64,000 bases of DNA, taken from NCBI GenBank assembly GCA_002104985.1, contig MCGO01000032.1, positions 62,001-126,000 on the forward strand, written 5' to 3'. The position numbers and the translations under genes are program-made. The first letter of the stretch is position 1, and every line of letters begins with the position of its first letter. The notes beneath the pieces are model-generated. The model was not told the DNA's origin. It saw only the letters and a program-made list of their open reading frames with translations, and did no database searches. The DNA is from Rhizoclosmatium globosum (lineage: Eukaryota; Chytridiomycota; Chytridiomycetes; Chytridiales; Chytriomycetaceae). Of the stretch, positions 1 through 8,901 are shown piece after piece.

Positions 1-2735
1 GATTCGCGAGTCTTACCTGTCCTCATGAAGAATAGGACTTCACTAAAGAACTCGTCTCCTTCTTGTAACTTCTTAATCCTAGCCACATCATATCCTTCAA
101 ATGGTATTGTTTCAAGGTTATAATTACACTCATAGGTGAAAGGGCTCTCTGCCTTGGGATCAAGCCAAGTGGTCTCATCTGGCATATCTGCAAAACCATA
201 CTTATGTAAGTTCACATGGAGTTCAAGTCTTAAGTGATCACTTAAGCTCTTGTCCATATTAACTCGCACATCAAAGTCTTCCTCTTTGATTCGCTTGTCA
301 ACCAAGACATGATCGATTCTCCAGAAAGGGTATTCCTTCTTATCCAGTCCTTTGAGTAACCAAGTGGCACCCATTTCCTTGGGGTGTTTAGTCCTAAATC
401 CATCTGTGAAGTTCTCAGTCATCTTCAAGAACCAAAGTTGTTCTTCTGGTGTTATAGATGAAGGGAACCTGTTTTCAAAGCCTTCCTCCTTTACAAATGG
501 GAGTAAGTCCTCTGCTGTTGGTGCAATATTAAAGTCACCCAGGACAAAAACATAGTGCCGCTCTCTCAGAGAGTCACAGTACTTCTTGAGTTTATCCAGG
601 AAGCGCATCTTATATTCATGGCGCTCTGACTTGCGCATTCCACTAGGAACATAGGTTGTTATAAAAGCAAAGTCTGCTAGTTTAAGAGTCAAGATACGAC
701 CCTCATCTTCCTCGTTAACAGATGGACCTTTTTCGGTCTTAACCAATTCAGAGTCAAACTTTCCATTCAACTCCTTCCTCCAAAGTATGGCAACACCTGC
801 ATAGCCTGTTTGTGTATCGTTAAGTGAACAGTTCCAATTTGCAAGGTTCTTCAACGATTCAACAAGTTTCTGACTTTTGCCGTCTTTACCAACTCTGGTT
901 TCCTGTATACACCAAATACTACTCTTGCTTTGATTGAGAAAGTGTTCAATGTTATCCACCGTATGAAATGCTGGACTTATTCCATGCTTATCATTATGTT
1001 TCTTCAACAAGTTTCTCAGACCATTACAGTTCTCATTCGAAATGTTTACTGAAGGGCATTTTATACCTCCCAAAGGTTTTAGTGATGCACGGATGTCATC
1101 AACCGAACGGATAGTCTTGTCTCGACTCTTCCGGCGCATCATGCGCTTTGAAAGCTCCGTAATTAGTTGATGGGTTGTTTCCTGCTTCATTTCAGTCTTG
1201 TTCAACATAGACTCATAAAGTTTCTTGAACCTGTTTCCAGCGTACACTACTTTTTCAGGCGTTGGATTGTGATGTCCATACATATAGCAATCTAAAAATG
1301 TTTCGAGTGGGGGGTGTTCCATCAAGACAGTGTTGGCTGTTTCTGCTGAGATATCCGACTCAGTGTCAGAATCATCTTGGTCAACCTCCTGACCATCGGT
1401 CCCACTTTTTTGAGCATCGCCTCTCCGAGGTGATAATGTATCCTTGTTATGGAGTTTCACTCTTGAAAGGGCATCAGCCACAAACTGAGTTTTCCCTGCT
1501 ACGTGGTGTAGTGTGATGTCGTAGTCTGCAAGTGCATATGCCCATCTTGCAAAGCGCCCTGTCAGCTCACCCTTCTTGAAGAGAGGTAAGAGAGCTGAGT
1601 GGTCTGTTTCAATTGTAACTGGCCTATTCCAAATCCATCTATCAAATGAATTGATAGCCCAGATTACAGCAAGTCCTTCCCTGTCTGTGTTACTATATCT
1701 TTGCTCCACAGGTGATAAGGTCCTGGAAATAAAAGCGACTGGTTCCTTTTTATTTCCTCGCTTGACATAGAGGGCACCACCAAGGGCGTAGCCTGATGCA
1801 TCACACTCAATGATGAATTCATCATCTACTGTTGGGATTGCAAGAACTATGTCTTCCTTTAACGCTTTCTTAATGGTTGCAAAAGAGGCTTTACAACTCT
1901 CATCAAAATCGAAGAAAATGTCGTCTCTTAGCAGTCTGAACAAAGGCGCTGCTTTTGTTGCATAACCTTCCATATATCTCTTGAAGTAATTTGCAAATCC
2001 TAGAAACTGTTGCAGTTGCTTCTTAGTCTTAGGTTGAGGCCAATTATCAATATCCATGATTTTGTTAGGTTGTTTTCTCAATCCTTCCTTTGAGATGACA
2101 TGACCTAGAAATGGGAGGTCTATGTAAAAGAACTGACATTTCGACGGTTTAATCTTCAAGTTATAATCATTTAATCTCTGAAGCACTAACTCGATATGCT
2201 TAAGATGGTCTTCTGCATTATCAGAATAGATGATAATGTCATCAATGTAAACTAATGCAAATACGCATTTGTAGTTAGCAAGTACAGTGTCCATTACTCG
2301 CTGAAAACTAGGAGGTGCGTTTGTTAAACCAAAAGGTAATACTTCAAACTGGAACAATCCTTGTGATGTTATAAACGCTGTCTTCTCTTTGCTTTCCGGT
2401 GACAGTGGAATCTGCCAAAATCCTGACTCCAGATCAACAGAACTGAAGAATAGTTTATTGCCAACCAGTCCAAACATGTCGTCTATGTTTGGAAGAGGGT
2501 ACCTATCCGGTACCGTTATTTCATTCAACTTTCTGAAGTCAACACAAAATCGCCAACTTCCATTTGGTTTCTTAGCAAGTACTACGGGTGCTGCATAGGC
2601 AGACATTGAAGGGCTAATAATATTAGTTTCCTTCATCTTCTTAATATGTTCCAATATGACTAATGCGCGACCTGGTCCTTTCTGGATAGGGATACTGTCT
2701 AGGTATACGCGCATTTTCCTTGATTTCAATCTCAT
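1..2735 (-). CDS. pol, distal part: reverse transcriptase, RNase H and ExoIII/APE-like endonuclease
   Basis: I translated this frame codon by codon from about 2700 to base 1 and found no stop. RT covers about 2640-2000, with FCVDFRKLN, the QIPL region and the catalytic YIDD (about 2245). The RT-RNase H connection includes FLGHVISKEG and FLGFANYFKRYM. RNase H covers about 1830-1440 (IECDASG, TDREGLAV, TDHSAL, VADALSR). After an acidic linker comes a complete EEP-fold domain at about 1040-190, with the motifs in ExoIII/APE1 order: NGLR, CIQET, GVAILW, TYVPSG, GDFN, RIDHVL and SDH. The frame differs by one base from the upstream protease ORF, so a frameshift, real or artefactual, lies near 2690-2740. 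Catalytic residues of all three enzymes look intact. The nuclease was presumably captured from an AP endonuclease gene; its role in transposition is unknown. Confidence 0.9.
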   Translation of the reverse strand, partial: MRLKSRKMRVYLDSIPIQKGPGRALVILEHIKKMKETNIISPSMSAYAAPVVLAKKPNGSWRFCVDFRKLNEITVPDRYPLPNIDDMFGLVGNKLFFSSVDLESGFWQIPLSPESKEKTAFITSQGLFQFEVLPFGLTNAPPSFQRVMDTVLANYKCVFALVYIDDIIIYSDNAEDHLKHIELVLQRLNDYNLKIKPSKCQFFYIDLPFLGHVISKEGLRKQPNKIMDIDNWPQPKTKKQLQQFLGFANYFKRYMEGYATKAAPLFRLLRDDIFFDFDESCKASFATIKKALKEDIVLAIPTVDDEFIIECDASGYALGGALYVKRGNKKEPVAFISRTLSPVEQRYSNTDREGLAVIWAINSFDRWIWNRPVTIETDHSALLPLFKKGELTGRFARWAYALADYDITLHHVAGKTQFVADALSRVKLHNKDTLSPRRGDAQKSGTDGQEVDQDDSDTESDISAETANTVLMEHPPLETFLDCYMYGHHNPTPEKVVYAGNRFKKLYESMLNKTEMKQETTHQLITELSKRMMRRKSRDKTIRSVDDIRASLKPLGGIKCPSVNISNENCNGLRNLLKKHNDKHGISPAFHTVDNIEHFLNQSKSSIWCIQETRVGKDGKSQKLVESLKNLANWNCSLNDTQTGYAGVAILWRKELNGKFDSELVKTEKGPSVNEEDEGRILTLKLADFAFITTYVPSGMRKSERHEYKMRFLDKLKKYCDSLRERHYVFVLGDFNIAPTAEDLLPFVKEEGFENRFPSSITPEEQLWFLKMTENFTDGFRTKHPKEMGATWLLKGLDKKEYPFWRIDHVLVDKRIKEEDFDVRVNMDKSLSDHLRLELHVNLHKYGFADMPDETTWLDPKAESPFTYECNYNLETIPFEGYDVARIKKLQEGDEFFSEVLFFMRTGKTRE

Positions 2736-5211
2736 GGGGAGGTACCTTAAGGTGACCTGTTGTGACATGTTTGTTGAACACACCAGGGAACTTCAGAATT
2801 ATCTTGATTAAGCGTTCCTTGATGTCGGTTGTGTCAACTAAATGTTCCAACTTTGACATATGCGAAAGATCAAATTTCGCAATCAGCTCCTCATCTGAGT
2901 TTGCAGCTGGTTCGCGAATATAGTCCCGTTTATCTTCCTTTGAAGTGTCATGCGTAGGTGTTGAATCCATGATAATGTTATCAACTTTGTCGTCCTTAAT
3001 AGCGTGTGGTGTCACATTTGGTACCTGTTCCGGCTCTCCTTGTGGTAGTTCTCCTTTCTGAGCAGCTTCTGCTTCTGCGTCAAGTTTACGCTGAGTTTCT
3101 TCAAGTTCGCGTTTCTTAGCCTCCTTGGCGATAGAGAGGAATAAAGTGACTTGTTCCTTCTTACGCGCAAATTTAAAAAGGGGATATTTTGTAAAACGCC
3201 CTTTAAACAGCTGCCTTGCCGATTTGGCTTCCGAAAGGTCGAGAGCTTCCTGTACTTCGTCTGACTTTGGGTGTTTTGTGTGGAGCATGTCAATTTCATC
3301 ATCCACCTCAATAATATCAGTATCAAAGGTTAAGTTCGAAGCTCTGGTTGCTGGTTTTGATGGAATCATATCAAACTCATCAACTCTCTCCAAATTCTTA
3401 AGCTTCTGAGACTCATCAAAATCCCTGAGTTTTTGAATTGCACGAGGTAATGGATCCAAGGAGTCTGCATCATTGGGAATTTCCTCGTACACATTTTTCC
3501 ATAGGTGTTCTTCGAAGTCGCCGTCGTCTCCGAAGTGTTGCCAGAGATGCGAACGGTCTTCTATATCAAAAACACCTTCCTGCTCACGTTTTAGAATCTT
3601 TTCCACGTCGTCCATACTCTTTGGATTGTGCATTTGACAAATCAATGCCAACTCACTCATTGCAAAAGAGTCTTCCAGTAGAGATTGCGGAATCTGATCC
3701 ACAATACTCACCATTGACATAGCACAACTATCTATATCCATTAGTGGTGTACCTTTCTTTACAACTAATTTCTTCTGGCCAACGTATAGGACAGGTACTT
3801 TGATAGAATCTCGTTCTAACAAATCACTTGTTTTAAACGCGAGGCTCTCAGGATAAATGCCTCTATCCTGCATCTGTCTAAGACCCATTGCTAAACAAGT
3901 CTCAGCGACATCATCACGCATCAAACCATGATCCTTAGGAAATGAGACATGGACACCAATTTTCGTAGGTCCTTTTTCAAACATCGTGTCTTCTGTGAAA
4001 ACAAGCCCAAAGAAAGACTCTGGGTTGTAAATAGTTTCGTAAAACTTGATTGGTGTTGAACGCGAAACCCGTTTCTTTATAGGAATATTCTCATCCCCAT
4101 AGAGATAATACTCATATTTCTGGTTATCTTTCCAATTCACCATTTCATTTTCAAAGTTGAATTCTATTCCAAACTGATCGAGTTGTGGTGTACCAAGTAG
4201 TACGTCGCGTCCTTTCGCTATCTCCATACAAACATGAAGTCGTATCTTCTGGACTTGGGAACGTAGAAAAGTTTCTCCTGGACAGAATTCGACGTCTACA
4301 TATCCTAAAAGTGGTTGTTCACCACCAATCCCTCTCGTTGATGTTGGTCGCGGGTACTTATACACCAAGGGTCTTGTCGGGAGTCTATTCACTAAATCTA
4401 GAGTGATAAGACCACAACTACTACAGCTATCTCCCATCACGTTGGGAATGTCTATTCCTCCGACATTTCCTGCAAATGTTGAAATAGTGTATCGTCGATT
4501 CTTCTTATTCCAATCAAGCGAGGCGTTTCGAAGGTACTCCTCAGCATTCCACGATTGGGTGTCACTAATCCTTGTAATTGCAAAGGAGTCGTCTTGAAAT
4601 CTTGCGACGACAGTGTTTCCAATTGTGACCCGTTTCTTGGGTTTCATTACGTTCCGAAATCCTTCGCGACACATTTCTTCAAGTGTAAAAGGTTGTTCCG
4701 CATATAAATACCTTGAAGGTTTCAAAACTGTCGGGAATCTATGCATCGGTAGTTTCGGCGTCGCGGCGACCTTGACTTTTGGAATGGCCGTCCACGTGTG
4801 TTCGATCGATGGAAATAGTTGAGCCTGAAACGCTAATGATTCTGGATCTACTATTTCTTCAGCCCTAAACACTTTTGTAGTCTTTCCTCCTTCCACTTCT
4901 GTGTCTGCTTCAGCGGTTTCATCATTCGAAGAGGAAACATTTTGAACACTGACATCATTTATTTCAACGTCAATTAAACTCGAATCTATTGTGTTTAAGG
5001 TTTCAAGGGAATCCCCAATCACGTCCAAGTTTAAGTCGTCAAATTTGAACGAACTATTCACGGCATCTACAATCACAGCCAAAATCGGATCAATCTTGTC
5101 GACTTCCGTTCCTTGAAAGGCACTGGGATTGAAGGGAGTGGTTGAACTGTTTTTTTTTGGCAACAGGTGTCGCAGTAACTGGAACAGGCACGTCCAATGG
5201 CTGAACATCAA
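2641..5211 (-). CDS. pol, proximal part: retropepsin-like protease and PR-RT spacer
   Basis: This is an open frame of about 850 codons. Around 4410-4440 it encodes a retropepsin-like active site, VMGDSCSSCGLI, followed about 80 residues later by DVLLGTPQLDQFGI, which matches the second conserved block (I/V-L-G-x3-L) of Ty3/gypsy proteases. The usual Asp-Ser/Thr-Gly triad is Asp-Ser-Cys here. A long charged spacer of about 480 residues separates protease from RT and contains VLYVGQKKLVVKKGT, typical of gypsy PR-RT linkers. The frame ends with a stop at 2641 just inside the RT region, while the homology continues one base out of frame. The first residues of the open frame (before about 5155) are probably not coding; the leader there is read in another frame. 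Confidence 0.8.
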   Translation of the reverse strand: MMFSHWTCLFQLLRHLLPKKNSSTTPFNPSAFQGTEVDKIDPILAVIVDAVNSSFKFDDLNLDVIGDSLETLNTIDSSLIDVEINDVSVQNVSSSNDETAEADTEVEGGKTTKVFRAEEIVDPESLAFQAQLFPSIEHTWTAIPKVKVAATPKLPMHRFPTVLKPSRYLYAEQPFTLEEMCREGFRNVMKPKKRVTIGNTVVARFQDDSFAITRISDTQSWNAEEYLRNASLDWNKKNRRYTISTFAGNVGGIDIPNVMGDSCSSCGLITLDLVNRLPTRPLVYKYPRPTSTRGIGGEQPLLGYVDVEFCPGETFLRSQVQKIRLHVCMEIAKGRDVLLGTPQLDQFGIEFNFENEMVNWKDNQKYEYYLYGDENIPIKKRVSRSTPIKFYETIYNPESFFGLVFTEDTMFEKGPTKIGVHVSFPKDHGLMRDDVAETCLAMGLRQMQDRGIYPESLAFKTSDLLERDSIKVPVLYVGQKKLVVKKGTPLMDIDSCAMSMVSIVDQIPQSLLEDSFAMSELALICQMHNPKSMDDVEKILKREQEGVFDIEDRSHLWQHFGDDGDFEEHLWKNVYEEIPNDADSLDPLPRAIQKLRDFDESQKLKNLERVDEFDMIPSKPATRASNLTFDTDIIEVDDEIDMLHTKHPKSDEVQEALDLSEAKSARQLFKGRFTKYPLFKFARKKEQVTLFLSIAKEAKKRELEETQRKLDAEAEAAQKGELPQGEPEQVPNVTPHAIKDDKVDNIIMDSTPTHDTSKEDKRDYIREPAANSDEELIAKFDLSHMSKLEHLVDTTDIKERLIKIILKFPGVFNKHVTTGHLKVPPHEIEIKENARIPRQYPYPERTRSRISHIGTY

Positions 5212-5740
5212 CGTCCTGGCGTATCAAGACAGCTTTGCCTTTCGGAGATGGCGGAGAAACGTCCTGATCGACCTCCTTTTCGACGGGAACGGCAGGTGAG
5301 TCTTCAGTGTTGACACTGTTCAAATCTGATTCGCGACAGTGACTACAGGCTCCGACGAAGACGATCCAGCGATGATAGGAGTTTCCAAAGGCACGGTAGT
5401 GGATGTAGTGACAGGATCGACCGTATTGGCAGTGACAGGATCGACCGGCAAATCAAGGACCGCCAAATCAAGATCATCCACGTCCACTTCCATAGGCTCG
5501 CGCGAGAGCGACGTCTCTCCGAGCATTCCTTCAAGTCCCGTATAATCCACATCCGAAGTGAGTTCAACTGCATTGGTTGAGGGCTGAGTTTCATCAGTTA
5601 AAAGTCTTCGAATTCAATAGCAGCAAACTTAGGCTTTCCAGGCACAAATTGGACCTCTTTGTACTCTTCGAGAATGGTGTTCGGGTGCTCTGTGTCTAAA
5701 TTCTAAACCACTCTCGCAAAGAGGGGATCCATTTGGGTAG
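5090..5740 (-). pseudogene. Leader / gag-like region of the retroelement, in several frames
   Basis: Three short open stretches in different frames follow one another: one ending near 5594 (KFAAIEFEDF then stop), an acidic Thr/Pro/Val-rich stretch at 5320-5600 ending in VTVANQI, and a Pro/Val-rich stretch at 5090-5323 that reaches the protease frame across a run of nine A (T on the plus strand, 5150-5158). No capsid-like domain or zinc knuckle can be recognised. It may be a reduced or degraded gag, or a gag whose reading frame is obscured by sequence errors. A +1 shift at the A run would join the leader to the protease frame. Confidence 0.4.
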
Positions 5741-5749
5741 TCCATAATA

Positions 5750-7250
5750 ATTGCTTTCAAAAGAATGAATTGTCAGGATTCTGACATTACAACTCCTCAA
5801 AACATAACTGCCTGTAAATCATTAAGGAGGTATTTTATCTTATATATTTTCGGAGATTTGAATAAAGAAATCCTGTGAAACTTGAAGTTCCGAACAGGAT
5901 GGTGGGTTTTTCGTACCCAGGACTCAATTTTTCATCATTTAAGTCCAATACACGTTATACGTGGGTCAAAAGCGTTAAACGCATAATAATAAAAAGGCGC
6001 GACATCCTGTCAGGCCAGCTACAATATCCGTAGCCATGGCGGTTATAAACGGCCTGGGGGTGTTTGTCACTGATTGACACTCAAGTCCAGTAGTAACATC
6101 AATCCTCCGTGTCCAAAGGATTTGATGCGCTTTTGGCGTTGGGCCCCCTTGTGAAACCTCTAACTGGTCTCGATCCATCGACTGGACGACGACAGACCTC
6201 GATCGTTATAGATTTGGAAGTAATGTCCATCCTACCCTGCAGGTCCATTGGCCCCAATTGCAGAGCGGGAAATGTGCGGTTCCTAAGCACGTTAGAGCAT
6301 TGTAGAACTAACAGTAAGGGAAGGGAAAGAACAGGAAAGAGAATAACAATAAAAGAAACAACACAACTAATAAAGAAATACTCCACCTCGTAGCTGCTCG
6401 ACTTACCCCACTGAAGAGCGCTTTTAGGACTAGTGCCGCATGACCTCAACACGGTCTATAGCTCCTTTTCCTACGCTCCGAACGACCAAGTCCAAACGTT
6501 AGAACGTGTCATTATATATGCTCGGTTTAGCAATCCGTGGGGAACTAGGTTCCTGCCTCCGCTCAAATATAATAAACTGTCGAGTCGCACCATGATCACC
6601 CCGCTGTACCTCTTGATCCATGGCTGCACAACTCCCCTTTGACTAAACGACGTCACCACGGTTATTTCCAGAAGCCGTTATCCGGTCCTAAGCGCTTTAC
6701 GGTCCATTGACGTTATCCACGTTACTTTTGGCCAGACCTACAACCCACAGGTCCCCTAACTAGAGATTCTTCCTGTGCCCATTGTACCTGTGCTACTTGT
6801 TCAACACTATCGCTCAGAACTCGCAACGAGATTCCCTGGCGTGAATATGGTCGACAACAGCGCTCACCCGCAGCGACTGTCGAAGGGTCCTTGAATATAC
6901 TCTCTATGCTCGCCACAGCACTTCAATTATAGACAACTTCAATCTTTACTGATTTACCGCTGATCCCCCATAACGACAAATAAATAAGCAAAGTACATAA
7001 AATAACCAAATAACAAAACGTAAAAGAATAAATACAAGCCCCGTTGCCAAGTCTTTGAACCTAGGTAATGAACAAGAAGAACCCCTTGTGAAGTACTTCA
7101 CAAAGACAACAGTAACTTGATTCTTGTGGTTGGATCTCGAGGAATGGGGCCTATTGAGCGAATGACAGTTGGAAGCACAACAGATTTTCTTATTCGTCAA
7201 TTTGGATTGGCGTCATCATGTTTGGTGGTTGTGAAGTGAAAAGGTTACAC
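5750..7250. other. 1.5 kb without a recognisable gene
   Basis: No open frame here has protein-like composition or recognisable motifs. The longest minus-strand frame (about 6099-6452) looks accidental. The stretch lies directly upstream, in the element's sense, of the retroelement, so it may hold the 5' LTR or its promoter: there are A/T-rich TATA-like strings near 5840-5860 and 6515-6575. An 18-bp perfect palindrome lies at 7086-7103. Without the 3' LTR the terminal repeat cannot be defined. Confidence 0.4.
7086..7103. repeat. 18-bp perfect palindrome
   Basis: TTGTGAAGTACTTCACAA reads the same on both strands. It sits about 150 bp beyond the 3' end of the first methyltransferase gene and on the far side of the gene-free stretch from the retroelement. 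Its function is unknown; it could be a dimeric protein-binding site or a remnant of an element end. Confidence 0.6.
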
Positions 7251-7254
7251 AATT

Positions 7255-7958
7255 CTATTTTGTTGTCCCAATCGTTCCTTTATCTGCAACCCAAAGAGTC
7301 ATCATTTCGTCCTGCCCAGCTAGTTCGCCGTTTTCCCATCCTGGCATTTTGTAAAGTACAGAGAGAAATAGATTGGGTTCGGAACAAGTGGATCGCGTCA
7401 ACCACCTCTCCACCAACCCCTTGACACGAGGAAGCACAAACTTTGGGATGTAAGCAGATATCCAAGAATATTCGTCAGAGATTTCTTGCCATTCCGTGAA
7501 ATCTTCAAGGATGAACGAAGTCAAATGAGAGACACCCGCTTCTTCTGCAAGTAGTTTTGCTTCAGCAATCGTGGCTGAAGAGAAATCAACTCCAGTACAC
7601 TTGATCCCAAGAGTCTTGGCAACATAAATGACAGCACGACCGTCGCCACACCTATCAAGATTTTTTGAAGGTTAGGAAACACATCGACAAACCGTTCCCA
7701 ATTGCACTGAAAGTGGCCATGAAAGAATCATTTGGTAGAATAGAATAGGGGAGCTGCTGGAGAAGGTGTTCACCCCAAATCCAGAAAGTGACCATTGAAC
7801 AAAATTTGGGCAGCTGATGGCGACATCAAACGCTGCCTTGTTGAGGTAAGGAGAGATGCAATCGCTGCAACTGTGGTTGGAGTCGAGTAGTACAGATTGA
7901 AGCTTGTCTCGCCAAAGTCTTCAGCGCAGTCTGCAAAGGGAAACGAAGTTTCGTCCAT
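7255..7958 (-). CDS. Class I SAM-dependent methyltransferase, copy 1
   Basis: Two exons, about 7958-7774 and 7651-7255, join in frame to about 193 residues. The split codon restores the SAM-binding motif I, FLDLGCGDGR (HFLDLG ends exon 1). Exon 2 continues with IKCTGVDFS, the acidic motif II, and ends with an aromatic-rich strand (LFLSVLYKMPGWE). The arrangement (motif I, GID/GVD, then V..YIP..VLP) is that of small Rossmann-fold methyltransferases, with some likeness in pattern to the FAM173/ATPSCKMT group. The substrate cannot be predicted. It is a tandem paralogue of the next gene with the same intron position, so the two arose by local duplication. The ATG at 7958 is the first that leads directly into the conserved SFPFADCAEDFG. 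Confidence 0.8.
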
Positions 7959-8079
7959 AGTGGGTGATGTTTGGAAAAGAAACAAAATCAGAACATATTG
8001 ATCGGTACCCAAGAATATAAGTTAACTATCGACAAAAAACAATATCTTGTACAGTAATCTGTTATGCAAGAAGACAAGT

Positions 8080-8783
8080 TTATTCAGCAGATATTGTGTT
8101 CTTGTCTGCCACCCACAACGTCATGGCTTCATCCTTCCCAGCCAGTATCCCTCTTTCCCAACCTTTCATTTTGTATAAGACTGATAGAAACAAGTTGGGA
8201 TCCAAAGGTGAGGATTGCAACAACCATCTCTCAACCAATCCCTTCAATCGAGGCAGCACATAGTTGGGTAAATACGCAGCTACCCATGTAAACTCAAGAG
8301 GAATATCTTCCCACTGTGTAAAATCGGCGAGCTTGAACGTTGTCAAATGTGAAACACCAGCCTCCTCTGCCAGCTGCTCTGCTTCAGCTATCGAAGCAGG
8401 AGAGAAATCGATACCAGTTGACTTGATTCCCATAGTCTTTGCAACGTGAATAACAAGTCTGCCGTCTCCGCATCTGTTTTTGGGTGATGCGTTCAGAATT
8501 GGTGAATAAGGGACAATCCACCCTTTTCATGGAAGCTGAAAGAAGCTATGGAGTATAATAAAGAGATGTAGAAAGGAGAGTGTCACCCCAAGTCCAGAAA
8601 GTGACCGTTGTACAATGGAGGAGACGCTTTCTGTGACGTTGCCAAACGCCCCCTTGTTGATGCGAGGAGAGTAGCGATTGCTGAAAGAGTAGTGGGAGAC
8701 GAGTAGTACAGATTGAAGGTTGAAGAGCCAAAGTCTTCTACGCAATCAGCGAATGGCAGTGTGTCTTCTCCGTCAGATTCCAT
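8080..8783 (-). CDS. Class I SAM-dependent methyltransferase, copy 2
   Basis: Two exons, about 8783-8587 and 8473-8080, give about 196 residues. The intron interrupts motif I (FLDLG|CGDGRLVIHVAK) at the same codon phase as in the neighbouring copy. Motif II is visible as STGIDFSPASI, followed by ADFTQW and the VAAYLPNYVLPRL strand. It is strongly similar to copy 1 throughout, with differences spread evenly, which suggests both copies are under constraint. Its start lies only about 120 bp from the divergently transcribed acyl-CoA carboxylase, so the two probably share a promoter region. The molecular substrate is unknown. Confidence 0.82.
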
Positions 8784-8901
8784 CACTTGTTTCAAAACCA
8801 AAAAGAAAGAGGAAAGAGAACAATAATAAGCAAAGTTCTTATTCATTATTTTACTGCAAGAATCAAGCGCCACACAAACCACAAACCACAAAAACTCGCC
8901 A

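Larger units (their letters stand above)
1..5750 (-). mobile_element. Ty3/gypsy-type LTR retroelement, 5' part (runs off left edge)
   Basis: On the minus strand the order is acidic Pro/Thr-rich leader, retropepsin-like protease, long spacer, reverse transcriptase, RNase H, then an ExoIII/APE-like endonuclease domain, open to base 1. RT and RNase H are clearly Ty3/gypsy type (YIDD box, LPFGLTNAP, and a TDHSAL...DALSR RNase H tail). No CCHC gag zinc knuckle is visible, and no integrase lies within the window. The residues nearest base 1 (VARIKKLQEGDEFF and following) resemble the linker that normally precedes a gypsy integrase, so I infer integrase lies outside. The 5' LTR should lie above about 5.75 kb, but only one side of the element is present, so its limits cannot be set. 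Confidence 0.9.

Noticed and set aside
1..2700. Interpretation of the left end as a LINE because of its APE-like nuclease
   Set aside because: The RT, the RNase H and the protease are of Ty3/gypsy type, and the nuclease is C-terminal to RT, not N-terminal as in LINEs.
6099..6452. Minus-strand open frame with a hydrophobic patch
   Set aside because: No start context, splice partners or recognisable motif; lies in the gene-free stretch next to the retroelement.
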